A DNA stretch of 5,302 bases from Sinorhizobium sp. (GTDB lineage: Bacteria > Pseudomonadota > Alphaproteobacteria > Rhizobiales > Rhizobiaceae): assembly GCA_031178305.1 (NCBI GenBank), contig JAPSJG010000296.1:1-5302 (forward strand), written 5' to 3'. Below the pieces are notes generated by a model. That model did no database searches. It saw nothing but the letters and a program-made list of their open reading frames with translations, and was not told where the DNA came from. The stretch's first letter is position 1. Each line of letters begins with the position of its first letter. Below are positions 1 to 4,899 of this stretch, one piece after another. A program made the translations under genes and the position numbers.

Positions 1-745
1 GGTTGCCGATCAGCGGGCGCAGTTCCGGCTCGATCGGACCCTTGTGCTCGATCGTGAGGTAGGAAATGCAGCGTCGCGCATCGATCTGGTATGGCGCCGG
101 AAAAGCGCCGGTCGGACAGGCATCGAGGCAGGCCCGGCAGGAGCCGCAAAGGTCGCGCTCGGGTGCGTCGAAATCGAGATCGGCGGTCGTGAACAGACTG
201 CCGAGGAAGAGCCAGGACCCGAATTCTCGACTGACGAGATTGGTGTGCTTGCCCTGCCAGCCGAGGCCGGCCTTTTCCGCAAGCGGCTTCTCCATCACCG
301 GCGCGGTGTCCACGAAAACCTTGACGTCGCCGCCGGCTCGGGCGGCAAAGCGCGTCGCGATCTCCTTGAGCCGCCCTTTGACGATGTCGTGATAGTCGCG
401 GTTCTGGGCATAGACCGAGATGGCGCCCCGGTCGCGCTTGCCGAGAATATCGCTCGGATCGTCGTCTGGGCCATAATTCATGCCGAACAGGGCGATCGAC
501 CGGACCTCGCTCCAGAGAACGCGCGGATTGGAGCGCCGTTCCGCCGTTTCGGCCAGCCAGTTCATGGTGCCGTGGCAACCTGCAGCGAGGAAAGCGTTCA
601 GGCGCTCCGGCGCATGCGGTATCGCATCCGGACGGGTGATGCGACAGAGGTCGAAGCCCTTGGCCGCAGCTTCCTGCTTCAGGAAGACGGTGAGCGTCCG
701 TCGTTTCCTCTCCTGGTTCTCCGCCTTTGGAGCGTTCCCAGGCAT
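1..745 (-). CDS. queG: Epoxyqueuosine reductase QueG (3' end beyond window)
   Basis: QueG is a cytoplasmic cobalamin- and 4Fe-4S-dependent enzyme that reduces epoxyqueuosine to queuosine at the tRNA wobble position (family knowledge). The reading frame is open from ATG at 745 to the window edge, giving 248 of roughly 370-380 expected residues; the second 4Fe-4S cluster and C-terminal domain are missing only because the window ends. Visible family marks are YAQNRDYHD in the DUF1730 domain, FVDTAP with Asp146 (probably the conserved acidic residue proposed as proton donor), GLGWQGKHTNL, and the first cluster motif CxxCxxCxxxCP with Cys200, 203, 206 and 210. It ends in the ELRPLIGN signature. 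An in-frame ATG lies two codons upstream at 751, but AAGGA at 757-753 is 7 nt from the 745 start and only 1 nt from 751, so 745 is preferred. That SD overlaps the stop codon of the upstream gene; the 10-bp gap indicates co-transcription and possibly translational coupling. Confidence 0.96.
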   Translation of the reverse strand, partial: MPGNAPKAENQERKRRTLTVFLKQEAAAKGFDLCRITRPDAIPHAPERLNAFLAAGCHGTMNWLAETAERRSNPRVLWSEVRSIALFGMNYGPDDDPSDILGKRDRGAISVYAQNRDYHDIVKGRLKEIATRFAARAGGDVKVFVDTAPVMEKPLAEKAGLGWQGKHTNLVSREFGSWLFLGSLFTTADLDFDAPERDLCGSCRACLDACPTGAFPAPYQIDARRCISYLTIEHKGPIEPELRPLIGN

Positions 746-755
746 GGTCATATCC

Positions 756-1448
756 TTAGAAGTCGAGGTCCGCATAATGGGAGACGGGGGTGATGCCGCG
801 CACCCGCTCGGCAAGCAGCGGCCGGAACGAGGGGCGCGACTTCAGCCGCTGGTACCATTCCTTGGCGGTCGGCGAATCGGACCACTCTATTTCGCCGAGA
901 TAGTCGAGTACCGAGATCGCGGCGGCAGCTGCAAGGTCGGCATAGGAGATGCGGTCGCCGGCAAGCCAAGGTCGGGATCCGGCAAGCCACGAGAGATACT
1001 TCATGTGCTGGCGGATATTGTTGCGCGACGTCCTGAGGATTTTCGAATCGGGCGCGCCGCCGCCCTGGTCCGGCGTCATCTGCAGCTTGAAGATGCGCTC
1101 GCGCGCCAGCGGGCGGGTCACGTCGGTTTCCATCTTCTCCATGAACCATTCGGTGAGCCGGCGGATCTCGGCCCGCTGGAACGGATCCTCCGCCAGCAGC
1201 CGCCGGTCGCGCTTCATGATGCCGCTGGTCTCGTCCAGATATTCCGAGATGATCGTCGCGCCACAGAGTGCGCGCATGCTGTCGTCGACATAGACCGGCA
1301 GCGTGCCGGCGGGGTTCAGCGCCAGGAAGTCCCGCCGGTTCTCCCAGGGCTGTTCCTCGCAGAGTTCCGTCTGATAGCCATATTCGGAGAGAATAAGGCG
1401 TACGAACCGCGAGGCGGAAGACATGGGGTGATGATAGAGTGTCGGCAT
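756..1448 (-). CDS. fzlA: GST-fold protein, probable FtsZ-binding division factor FzlA
   Basis: A 230-residue protein with an N-terminal thioredoxin-like GST domain (about 1-80, with LNPAGTLP at 44-51 carrying the cis-proline Pro51) and an all-helical C-terminal domain (about 90-215). Where true GSTs have Glu-Ser for binding the glutathione gamma-glutamyl group, this protein has Gly63-Ala64 just before IISEYL, so glutathione binding is doubtful. The start MPTLYHHP, Trp35 in the PWE segment and the C-terminal tail HYADLDF (Asp227) agree with my recollection of Caulobacter FzlA, a GST-like protein that binds FtsZ, curves its filaments and licenses septal cell-wall synthesis. The FzlA name is inference from remembered sequence; a generic GST is the alternative. 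It is first in a unit with queG and divergent from uppP. No clear Shine-Dalgarno precedes ATG 1448, yet the conserved N-terminus begins there. Confidence 0.93.
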   Translation of the reverse strand: MPTLYHHPMSSASRFVRLILSEYGYQTELCEEQPWENRRDFLALNPAGTLPVYVDDSMRALCGATIISEYLDETSGIMKRDRRLLAEDPFQRAEIRRLTEWFMEKMETDVTRPLARERIFKLQMTPDQGGGAPDSKILRTSRNNIRQHMKYLSWLAGSRPWLAGDRISYADLAAAAAISVLDYLGEIEWSDSPTAKEWYQRLKSRPSFRPLLAERVRGITPVSHYADLDF

Positions 1449-1505
1449 CGATGTTTTTGAGCTGTCTTTGGAATGTCAGCATCGCGGCGTATGCATCTGG
1501 CCACG

Positions 1506-1521
1506 GCTCGTTTTAACGAGC
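1506..1521. repeat. Perfect inverted repeat, candidate operator over the promoter start region
   Basis: Seven-base arms GCTCGTT and AACGAGC are separated by two bases. The site abuts the proposed -10 hexamer of the minus-strand promoter and covers its probable transcription start, where a repressor would act. No run of T follows on either strand, so a terminator is unlikely. The binding protein is unknown. Confidence 0.5.
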
Positions 1522-1549
1522 TATAGGTAGTTCAGGTGGCAAACACAAG
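1521..1549 (-). promoter_or_regulatory. Candidate sigma-70 promoter of the GST/fzlA-queG unit
   Basis: Read on the minus strand, CTTGTG (1549-1544) and CTATAG (1526-1521) are separated by exactly 17 bp. They match the rhizobial housekeeping consensus CTTGAC-N17-CTATAT at 4/6 and 5/6 positions. Transcription would start near 1514, leaving a leader of about 66 nt before the ATG at 1448. Two perfect inverted repeats overlap its two ends (1506-1521 and 1547-1566). Confidence 0.5.
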
Positions 1550-1566
1550 AGAATCGCAATTCTCTT
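1547..1566. repeat. Perfect inverted repeat between the divergent genes
   Basis: Eight-base arms AAGAGAAT and ATTCTCTT flank the spacer CGCA. The site touches the proposed -35 hexamer of the minus-strand promoter and lies 33 bp upstream of the uppP start codon, so it could be an operator or a weak leader hairpin in the uppP transcript. Its centre is 43 bp from that of the neighbouring palindrome, close to four helical turns. Confidence 0.5.
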
Positions 1567-1599
1567 TCCAGAGCACACTATATCAGGAACATCTTATAT

Positions 1600-2406
1600 A
1601 TGGCGGATCAATCGATCATCAGCGCGCTCGTTCTCGGGCTCATCGAAGGGCTTACCGAGTTCATTCCCGTCTCTTCGACGGCGCATGTTCTCCTTGCCGG
1701 TCATTTCCTCGGCTTCAGGTCGCCCGGGAATACTTTCGCTGTTCTTATCCAGCTCGGCGCAATCCTCGCGATCCTGCTCGTCTATTTTCAGAAACTCCTG
1801 TCGATCGCCTCCGCCTTGCCCACAAGTGTGGCCGCGCGCCGCTTTGTTTTCTCCGTTCTCCTCGCCTTTCTGCCGGCGGCCCTCATCGGTGCGGCGGCGC
1901 ATGGCTTCATCAAGTCGGTGCTGTTCGAGACGCCGATGCTGATCTGCGTGGTGCTGATCGTCGGCGGCCTCCTCCTCTATGTCATCGACCGGCTGCCCTT
2001 GAAACCGCGATATACCGACGTCTTCCAGTATCCGCCGTCGCTGGCGCTGAAAATCGGTCTCTTCCAGTGCCTGGCGATGGTTCCGGGCACCTCGCGTTCC
2101 GGAGCGACGATCGCCGGGGCCCTGCTCATGGGAACGGACAAGCGCTCGGCGGCCGAATTCTCCTTCTTCCTTGCCATGCCGACCATGATCGGCGCCTTCA
2201 CCATCGATCTCTATAAGAACCTGGATGCGCTCTCCTTCGACGATATCGGCCTGATCGCCGTCGGCTTCATCGCCGCCTTCGTCGCCGGGATCTTCGTCGT
2301 GCGCTCGCTGCTCGATTTCGTTTCGCAGCGCGGTTTCACGCCCTTCGCGATCTGGCGCATCCTCGTCGGCACCGCTGGGCTGATCGGCCTATGGTTGGTC
2401 GGTTAG
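1600..2406 (+). CDS. uppP: Undecaprenyl-diphosphate phosphatase UppP (BacA)
   Basis: An integral inner-membrane enzyme that dephosphorylates undecaprenyl diphosphate to regenerate the lipid carrier for peptidoglycan and other surface polymers; overproduction gives bacitracin resistance (family knowledge). At 268 residues it has normal family length. The first catalytic region shows Glu16xxxGlu20 followed by FIPVSSTAH with His29; most homologues have SSTGH, so Ala28 is a mild variant. The second is PGTSRSG at 162-168 with Arg166. Hydrophobic segments cover roughly 5-35, 45-65, 82-100, 112-130, 153-178, 186-203, 215-237 and 250-267. The start ATG 1600 has AGGA at 1585-1588, 11 nt away, which is longer than ideal. 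The gene stands alone on the plus strand, divergent from the GST gene. This is not the unrelated SbmA-type peptide transporter that is also called BacA in rhizobia. Confidence 0.97.
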   Translation: MADQSIISALVLGLIEGLTEFIPVSSTAHVLLAGHFLGFRSPGNTFAVLIQLGAILAILLVYFQKLLSIASALPTSVAARRFVFSVLLAFLPAALIGAAAHGFIKSVLFETPMLICVVLIVGGLLLYVIDRLPLKPRYTDVFQYPPSLALKIGLFQCLAMVPGTSRSGATIAGALLMGTDKRSAAEFSFFLAMPTMIGAFTIDLYKNLDALSFDDIGLIAVGFIAAFVAGIFVVRSLLDFVSQRGFTPFAIWRILVGTAGLIGLWLVG

Positions 2407-2431
2407 GGACGCAATCGAATCGCCCCTCACT

Positions 2432-2535
2432 TACTGCATGTTTCCTCAAATCCTAGCCGATTTAAGGATAAACATGCAGCAATTCAAAGTGCTACAGCGA
2501 CCTTTGTGCGTCTGAAAAGACGCGCGCCGCTGTAG
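2432..2535. repeat. RIME1-like rhizobial intergenic element, copy 1
   Basis: A 104-bp element made of two palindromes. The first (2434-2479) has perfect 10-bp ends CTGCATGTTT/AAACATGCAG and an inner CCTCAAAT/ATTTAAGG stem. The second (2492-2535) has ends CTACAGCG/CGCTGTAG and an inner stem GCGTCT-GAAA-AGACGC. A clearly related copy in the same orientation lies at 4338-4440. Size and two-palindrome layout agree with RIME1, the roughly 108-bp Rhizobium intergenic mosaic element; that name is from memory. It begins 26 bp after the uppP stop, between convergent genes, and could stabilise or end the uppP mRNA. Confidence 0.8.
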
Positions 2536-2642
2536 CCCTCTCCCCACAGGCGGCAGACGGGATTGTCGCGCCGGAGAGGCGCTGCGAGTTTCCTTTCGCC
2601 CCCGCTCACCGGAAGTAGGTGGCCGGCAGGCCGGTTGAGGGA
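2536..2642. repeat. Degenerate GC-rich intergenic repeat adjoining RIME1 copy 1
   Basis: Starts with CCCTCTCCCC and ends with GGTGGCCGGCAGGCCGG plus a GAGGG terminus, so the outer CCCTC/GAGGG ends are inverted. A small hairpin GCGCC-GGAGA-GGCGC sits inside (2568-2582). The end segment resembles a widely dispersed GC-rich rhizobial repeat I recall from genome sequences; family membership is inference. No coding potential is evident: the reading frames crossing it translate the repeat into low-complexity Arg/Pro/Ser-rich protein. Confidence 0.5.
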
Positions 2643-2671
2643 CATGAAAGGGTGGAAAACCGCACACGAAA

Positions 2672-2710
2672 GCATAAAGCCGCATGCGCTTCTTGCGAAA
2701 CGCATGCGGC
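2672..2710 (-). terminator. Intrinsic terminator of the small exported-protein gene
   Basis: A perfect 10-bp stem GCCGCATGCG/CGCATGCGGC (arms 2679-2688 and 2701-2710) closes a 12-base loop that can add TTC/GAA pairs. On the minus strand it is followed by TTTATGCTTT, a moderate T tract; on the plus strand no T run follows. It lies 77 bp beyond the stop codon of the gene at 2787-2948, which is read in this direction. Confidence 0.7.
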
Positions 2711-2786
2711 CCCTGGCCCCCGCCAATAAACTGAAATCTCTGCCCCTTACCGCCCCGCAGTCTTTTGGGCACGAAAGGATGTCGGC

Positions 2787-2948
2787 TTACTTGCCGAAGA
2801 ACCCAACCGATGCCGTCGTGCACGGATCGACGCCGTAAGCGGGTGTGCAGCCCTTACTGCTGCTTGCGACCGTGCTCGGTGCCATGAACGAGCCAGCCAG
2901 AATGATCAGTGCCGCGGACGCAAAAAAGATCGCGATTGACTTGCCCAT
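2787..2948 (-). CDS. Small exported protein, 53 residues, unknown function
   Basis: ATG at 2948 to TAA at 2787-2789. The product opens with MGK, has a hydrophobic core at 5-20 (IAIFFASAALIILAG), then APSTVASS, a plausible Sec signal peptidase region at about 25-31. The predicted mature part is only some 22-25 residues, SKGCTPAYGVDPCTTASV followed by GFFGK, with two cysteines (34 and 43) that could form one disulfide in the periplasm. There is no lipobox cysteine. AAAGG at 2964-2960 lies 11 nt before the ATG. A terminator follows at 2672-2710. Signal-peptide shape, SD and terminator together argue for a real gene. I do not recognise the family. A single-pass membrane peptide is the alternative. 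Confidence 0.75.
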   Translation of the reverse strand: MGKSIAIFFASAALIILAGSFMAPSTVASSSKGCTPAYGVDPCTTASVGFFGK

Positions 2949-3129
2949 GGGACGTCATGCCTTTCGAGTATTTTCCTGGCGGCGGTTGCGTTTGCCGCGC
3001 CGTGTCTTGGGTGCGCTGTTTATTCGCCGGAGATGTCATGATCAATATCAGGACATGCTGAATCTGCGGTAAATGACGCACCCTTTTGCGACTGCGGCAG
3101 AACTGCAACGGTGTTGCATCGTCGCAACA

Positions 3130-3152
3130 GAAAACAGCCGGCAACTGCCGGC
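3130..3152 (-). terminator. Intrinsic terminator of the NDUFA9-like gene
   Basis: Read on the minus strand, the perfect 7-bp stem GCCGGCA/TGCCGGC (3152-3137, two-base loop, slightly extendable) is followed by TGTTTTCTGTT. It begins 35 bp after the stop codon at 3188-3190. This separates the gene from the small exported-protein gene further along the same strand. Confidence 0.75.
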
Positions 3153-3187
3153 GGCTCCGATTTGAATTCTGTCGTGGAGCGGCGCGA

Positions 3188-4168
3188 TCAGGCCGAGCGG
3201 CCGGTGCGCGTATATTGCCCCTGTGGGCGATAGCGCACCAGATAAGTCGGCAGGATGGCTTCGAGCATCGTCGGCGCGATGCCGATCCCGATCAGCGTCC
3301 GGCCTTCGCTTTCGGCCTTTTCGGAGACCACATTGTCAGTTTTCAGCAACACCACCTGATCGGCGGTGATCGGCGGCGCGATGAACGGCACCAGCGAGGC
3401 GACACGTCCGAGAAGCGATGCGATGCCGAAGGGAATCGACACGAATGAACGCTTGCGGTCGATCGTCTTCAACATGAGCTCGAGACATTCGCGGAAGGAC
3501 AGCACTTGAGGTCCGCCGAGCTCGTAGATCGTTCCGGCTGCAAGCTTGCCTTCAATGGCGCGGGCGACCGCCTCCGCGACATCCGTCACATAGACCGGCT
3601 GGAACCTGGTGCGGCCGCCGCCGACCAGCGGCAGCACGGGAGAAAAGCGCGCCATGTGGGCGAACTTGTTAAAGAAACCGTCCTCGGGACCGAAGATGAT
3701 CGACGGGCGCAGGATGATCGCCTCGGGAACGGTTTCGAGGATCGCACGCTCCGCACCGCCCTTGGTGCGGGCATAGTCGGATGCGGAGTTCGGGTCGGCG
3801 CCGATCGCCGAAATATGGGTGAGCGTCGCGCCGGCGGCCCGAGCGGCTTCAGCAACGGCGCGAGCACCGAATTGCTGGACGGCATCGAAGGTGTTGCGGC
3901 CTCTCTCATAGAGGACGCCGACGCAATTGATGACGTGGTCGGCACCTTCCACCGCCCGATCAACCGACTTGCGGTAGCGCAGATTGGCCTGGACGAAGGA
4001 AATCTGGCCGACATTACCGAGCGGCTGGAGATGGCCGGCGAGATCCGGCCGGCGAACGGCGACACGAATGCGATAGCCGCGTTTTGCGAGCGCGCGCACC
4101 ACATGACGGCCGACGAATCCGGATCCGCCGAATATCGTCACCAGCGGCGGAAGGTTGGACAAGGTCAT
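3188..4168 (-). CDS. NDUFA9-like complex I-associated NAD(P)-binding protein
   Basis: A 326-residue atypical short-chain dehydrogenase of the NDUFA9 (39-kDa complex I subunit) group. The N-terminal Rossmann motif is G14GSGFVG20, with Arg33/35/39/40 after beta-2 suggesting NADP(H). NCVGVLYE (81-88) follows strand 4, HISAIGAD (118-125) strand 5, and Tyr132xxxLys136 (YARTK) is retained. LRPSIIFGPEDGFFNKFA (153-170) is typical of the family, and TRFQPVYVTDVAEA (187-200) fits the cofactor/substrate region. In mitochondria NDUFA9 stabilises complex I; the role of bacterial homologues is less clear, and no nuo gene is nearby. ATG 4168 was chosen because the Rossmann strand starts right after it and AGGAG (4183-4179) lies 10 nt upstream; an in-frame ATG at 4249 would add 27 residues without family resemblance. 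It appears monocistronic. Confidence 0.93.
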   Translation of the reverse strand: MTLSNLPPLVTIFGGSGFVGRHVVRALAKRGYRIRVAVRRPDLAGHLQPLGNVGQISFVQANLRYRKSVDRAVEGADHVINCVGVLYERGRNTFDAVQQFGARAVAEAARAAGATLTHISAIGADPNSASDYARTKGGAERAILETVPEAIILRPSIIFGPEDGFFNKFAHMARFSPVLPLVGGGRTRFQPVYVTDVAEAVARAIEGKLAAGTIYELGGPQVLSFRECLELMLKTIDRKRSFVSIPFGIASLLGRVASLVPFIAPPITADQVVLLKTDNVVSEKAESEGRTLIGIGIAPTMLEAILPTYLVRYRPQGQYTRTGRSA

Positions 4169-4210
4169 GGGTTGCGCACTCCTGATATCACGGGAAGATT
4201 TGCCTGCTAC

Positions 4211-4237
4211 ATATCGCAAGCGGCGGGCGAGGTGAAG
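4211..4237 (-). promoter_or_regulatory. Possible promoter of the NDUFA9-like gene
   Basis: On the minus strand, CTTCAC (4237-4232) and CGATAT (4216-4211) are separated by 15 bp. The hexamers match the rhizobial CTTGAC/CTATAT pattern well, but the spacing is short. A start near 4204 would give a leader of about 36 nt containing the AGGAG ribosome-binding site. It lies just inside the right-hand repeat mosaic boundary. Confidence 0.3.
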
Positions 4238-4282
4238 GCCAATCCGCACACACCTGCCAGCCCTTTTTCACCGCGGCGCAAG

Positions 4283-4329
4283 CGCGGGATGAGGAAAAGT
4301 GTGCGCGGTTTTCCGCCCACATCCGGCGC
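4283..4329. repeat. Palindromic GGAAAA/TTTTCC intergenic element (RIME2-like?)
   Basis: Outer arms GGATG (4287-4291) and CATCC (4320-4324) enclose inner arms GGAAAA (4293-4298) and TTTTCC (4309-4314) around GTGTGCGCGG. I recall near-identical GGAAAAGTGTG..GGTTTTCC blocks scattered in rhizobial intergenic DNA; assignment to RIME2 is uncertain. It directly precedes the second RIME1-like copy, forming a mosaic. Confidence 0.55.
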
Positions 4330-4337
4330 CAATTTCG

Positions 4338-4440
4338 TACTGCATGTCTCCTTAAATCGTCCTCGATTTAAGGACAAAGACATACCGCATTCAAAGTGCT
4401 ACAGCCCGTTGCGCGTCTGATAAGACGCGCGGCGCTGTAG
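4338..4440. repeat. RIME1-like rhizobial intergenic element, copy 2
   Basis: A 103-bp relative of 2432-2535 in the same orientation. Both share TACTGCATGT at the left, CGATTTAAGGA, ATTCAAAGTGCTACAG, GCGTCTGA.AAGACGCGCG and GCTGTAG at the right. The right palindrome is intact, with an 8-bp stem GCGCGTCT-GATA-AGACGCGC (4411-4430). The left palindrome is decayed: its 3' arm reads AGACATACCG where copy 1 has AAACATGCAG. The differences are partly compensatory in the stems, fitting selection or ancestry of a structured element. Confidence 0.8.
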
Positions 4441-4444
4441 AACC

Positions 4445-4488
4445 GATCACGTTCGCGATTTTAGATCGATTCCTAAATCATCGAGATC
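4445..4488. repeat. AT-rich palindromic element following RIME1 copy 2
   Basis: Bounded by GATC at both ends, with inner arms GATTTTAG (4457-4464) and CTAAATC (4473-4479) around ATCGATTC, one base bulged. I recall similar GATCACGTT...GATTTTAGATCGATTC blocks adjoining RIME-type repeats in rhizobia (inference). It ends 9 bp from the DUF1330 stop codon, so it forms the 3' end of that transcript if transcription continues. There is no T tract typical of an intrinsic terminator. Confidence 0.5.
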
Positions 4489-4497
4489 TTGTGCCTG

Positions 4498-4785
4498 TCA
4501 GACGCCCTCTACGACCACCATCTCCGCGTCGGCGACCTCCTGGCGGATGGCCGCGGCAATCTGATATTCGGGCGAATTGTAGCAGTCGATGGCGGCCTGA
4601 AAGGAAGGGAACTCGATCACCACGTTGCGGGCGCGCACGGCGCCTTCCAGGCGATGGAACTGCCCGCCGCGGGCTAGGAAGGTCGCTCCATATTTCTCGA
4701 AGGCGGGCTTCGCGGCCGCCACATAGTCTTTGTAACGTTCGGGGTCTCTTACATCGACCCGAGCAATCCAGTATCCCTTGGCCAT
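4498..4785 (-). CDS. DUF1330 domain protein
   Basis: A 95-residue cytoplasmic protein covering a complete DUF1330 domain, a dimeric ferredoxin-like (ABM-type) fold whose biochemical role is unknown. Family marks seen are MAKGYWIARVDVRDPERYKDY at the N-terminus (beta-1 and helix-1), KYGATFLARGG (about 31-41), VVIEFPSFQAAIDCYNSPEYQ (about 55-75), Arg81, and the terminal strand MVVVEGV. The start at 4785 is fixed by GAGGAG (4797-4792) with 6-nt spacing, a strong SD. That SD can pair with an upstream CCTCGT, see the hairpin at 4794-4823. It follows pyrF by 163 bp on the same strand and may be co-transcribed or have its own promoter. No substrate can be assigned. Confidence 0.93.
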   Translation of the reverse strand: MAKGYWIARVDVRDPERYKDYVAAAKPAFEKYGATFLARGGQFHRLEGAVRARNVVIEFPSFQAAIDCYNSPEYQIAAAIRQEVADAEMVVVEGV

Positions 4786-4793
4786 TATGAGCT

Positions 4794-4823
4794 CCTCGTC
4801 CTACTGCGCAATCGCAGACGAGG
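4794..4823 (-). promoter_or_regulatory. Hairpin covering the DUF1330 ribosome-binding site
   Basis: In the minus-strand RNA, CCTCGT (4823-4818) pairs with ACGAGG (4799-4794), and an inner stem CTGCG-ATTG-CGCAG (4817-4804) stacks below it with a four-base bulge. The 3' arm contains four bases of the Shine-Dalgarno GAGGAG (4797-4792). A second anti-SD copy, GACCTCGTC, lies at 4854-4846, so two alternative pairings are possible. This could dampen or switch translation; function is inference. Confidence 0.45.
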
Positions 4824-4828
4824 TCGTT

Positions 4829-4857
4829 ACTTTCGGCAAATCTCGGACGAGGTCAAG
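4829..4857 (-). promoter_or_regulatory. Possible promoter of the DUF1330 gene
   Basis: A perfect rhizobial -35 hexamer CTTGAC sits at 4857-4852 on the minus strand. The -10 at optimal spacing (GAAAGT, 4834-4829) is poor, so this is weak. If used, transcription would start near 4822, at the first base of the SD-covering hairpin. Confidence 0.25.
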
Positions 4858-4877
4858 CGGCGGGCTCGTTGCAGCGC

Positions 4878-4899
4878 TGTGCGTTCGTCAGCACGCACA
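4878..4899. repeat. Inverted repeat in the pyrF-DUF1330 gap
   Basis: Perfect 7-bp arms TGTGCGT and ACGCACA with an 8-base loop, about 50 bp after the pyrF stop. On the minus strand no T tract follows it (TTTT precedes it), so it is not a standard terminator for pyrF. It may be an mRNA-stabilising or Rho-associated 3' structure. Confidence 0.35.

Noticed and set aside
480..1460. A long plus-strand reading frame of 326 codons opposite queG and the GST gene
   Set aside because: It is antisense to two well-recognised genes, rich in Arg/Gly/Ala as expected for a high-GC shadow frame, and resembles no family.
1578..1583. CTATAT as the -10 box of uppP
   Set aside because: Transcription would start near 1590, downstream of the AGGA ribosome-binding site at 1585-1588, and no -35 hexamer is present at proper spacing; the uppP promoter remains unidentified.
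2446..2823. A minus-strand frame of 125 codons downstream of uppP
   Set aside because: Its product is mostly translated RIME1, GC-rich repeat and terminator hairpin, of low complexity and without family likeness; it also overlaps the better supported small gene at 2787-2948 in another frame.
2854..3144. A minus-strand frame of 96 codons upstream of and overlapping the small exported-protein gene
   Set aside because: It covers a regulatory-looking region and has no signal, motif or SD support, whereas the overlapping 53-residue frame has a coherent signal peptide and terminator.
4169..4249. A 27-residue N-terminal extension of the NDUFA9-like protein from ATG 4249
   Set aside because: The AGGAG site fits ATG 4168, the extension has no family counterpart and lies over the likely promoter.
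3506..4420. A plus-strand frame of 304 codons opposite the NDUFA9-like gene
   Set aside because: It is antisense to a gene with clear motifs and runs on through the repeat mosaic; high-GC shadow frame.
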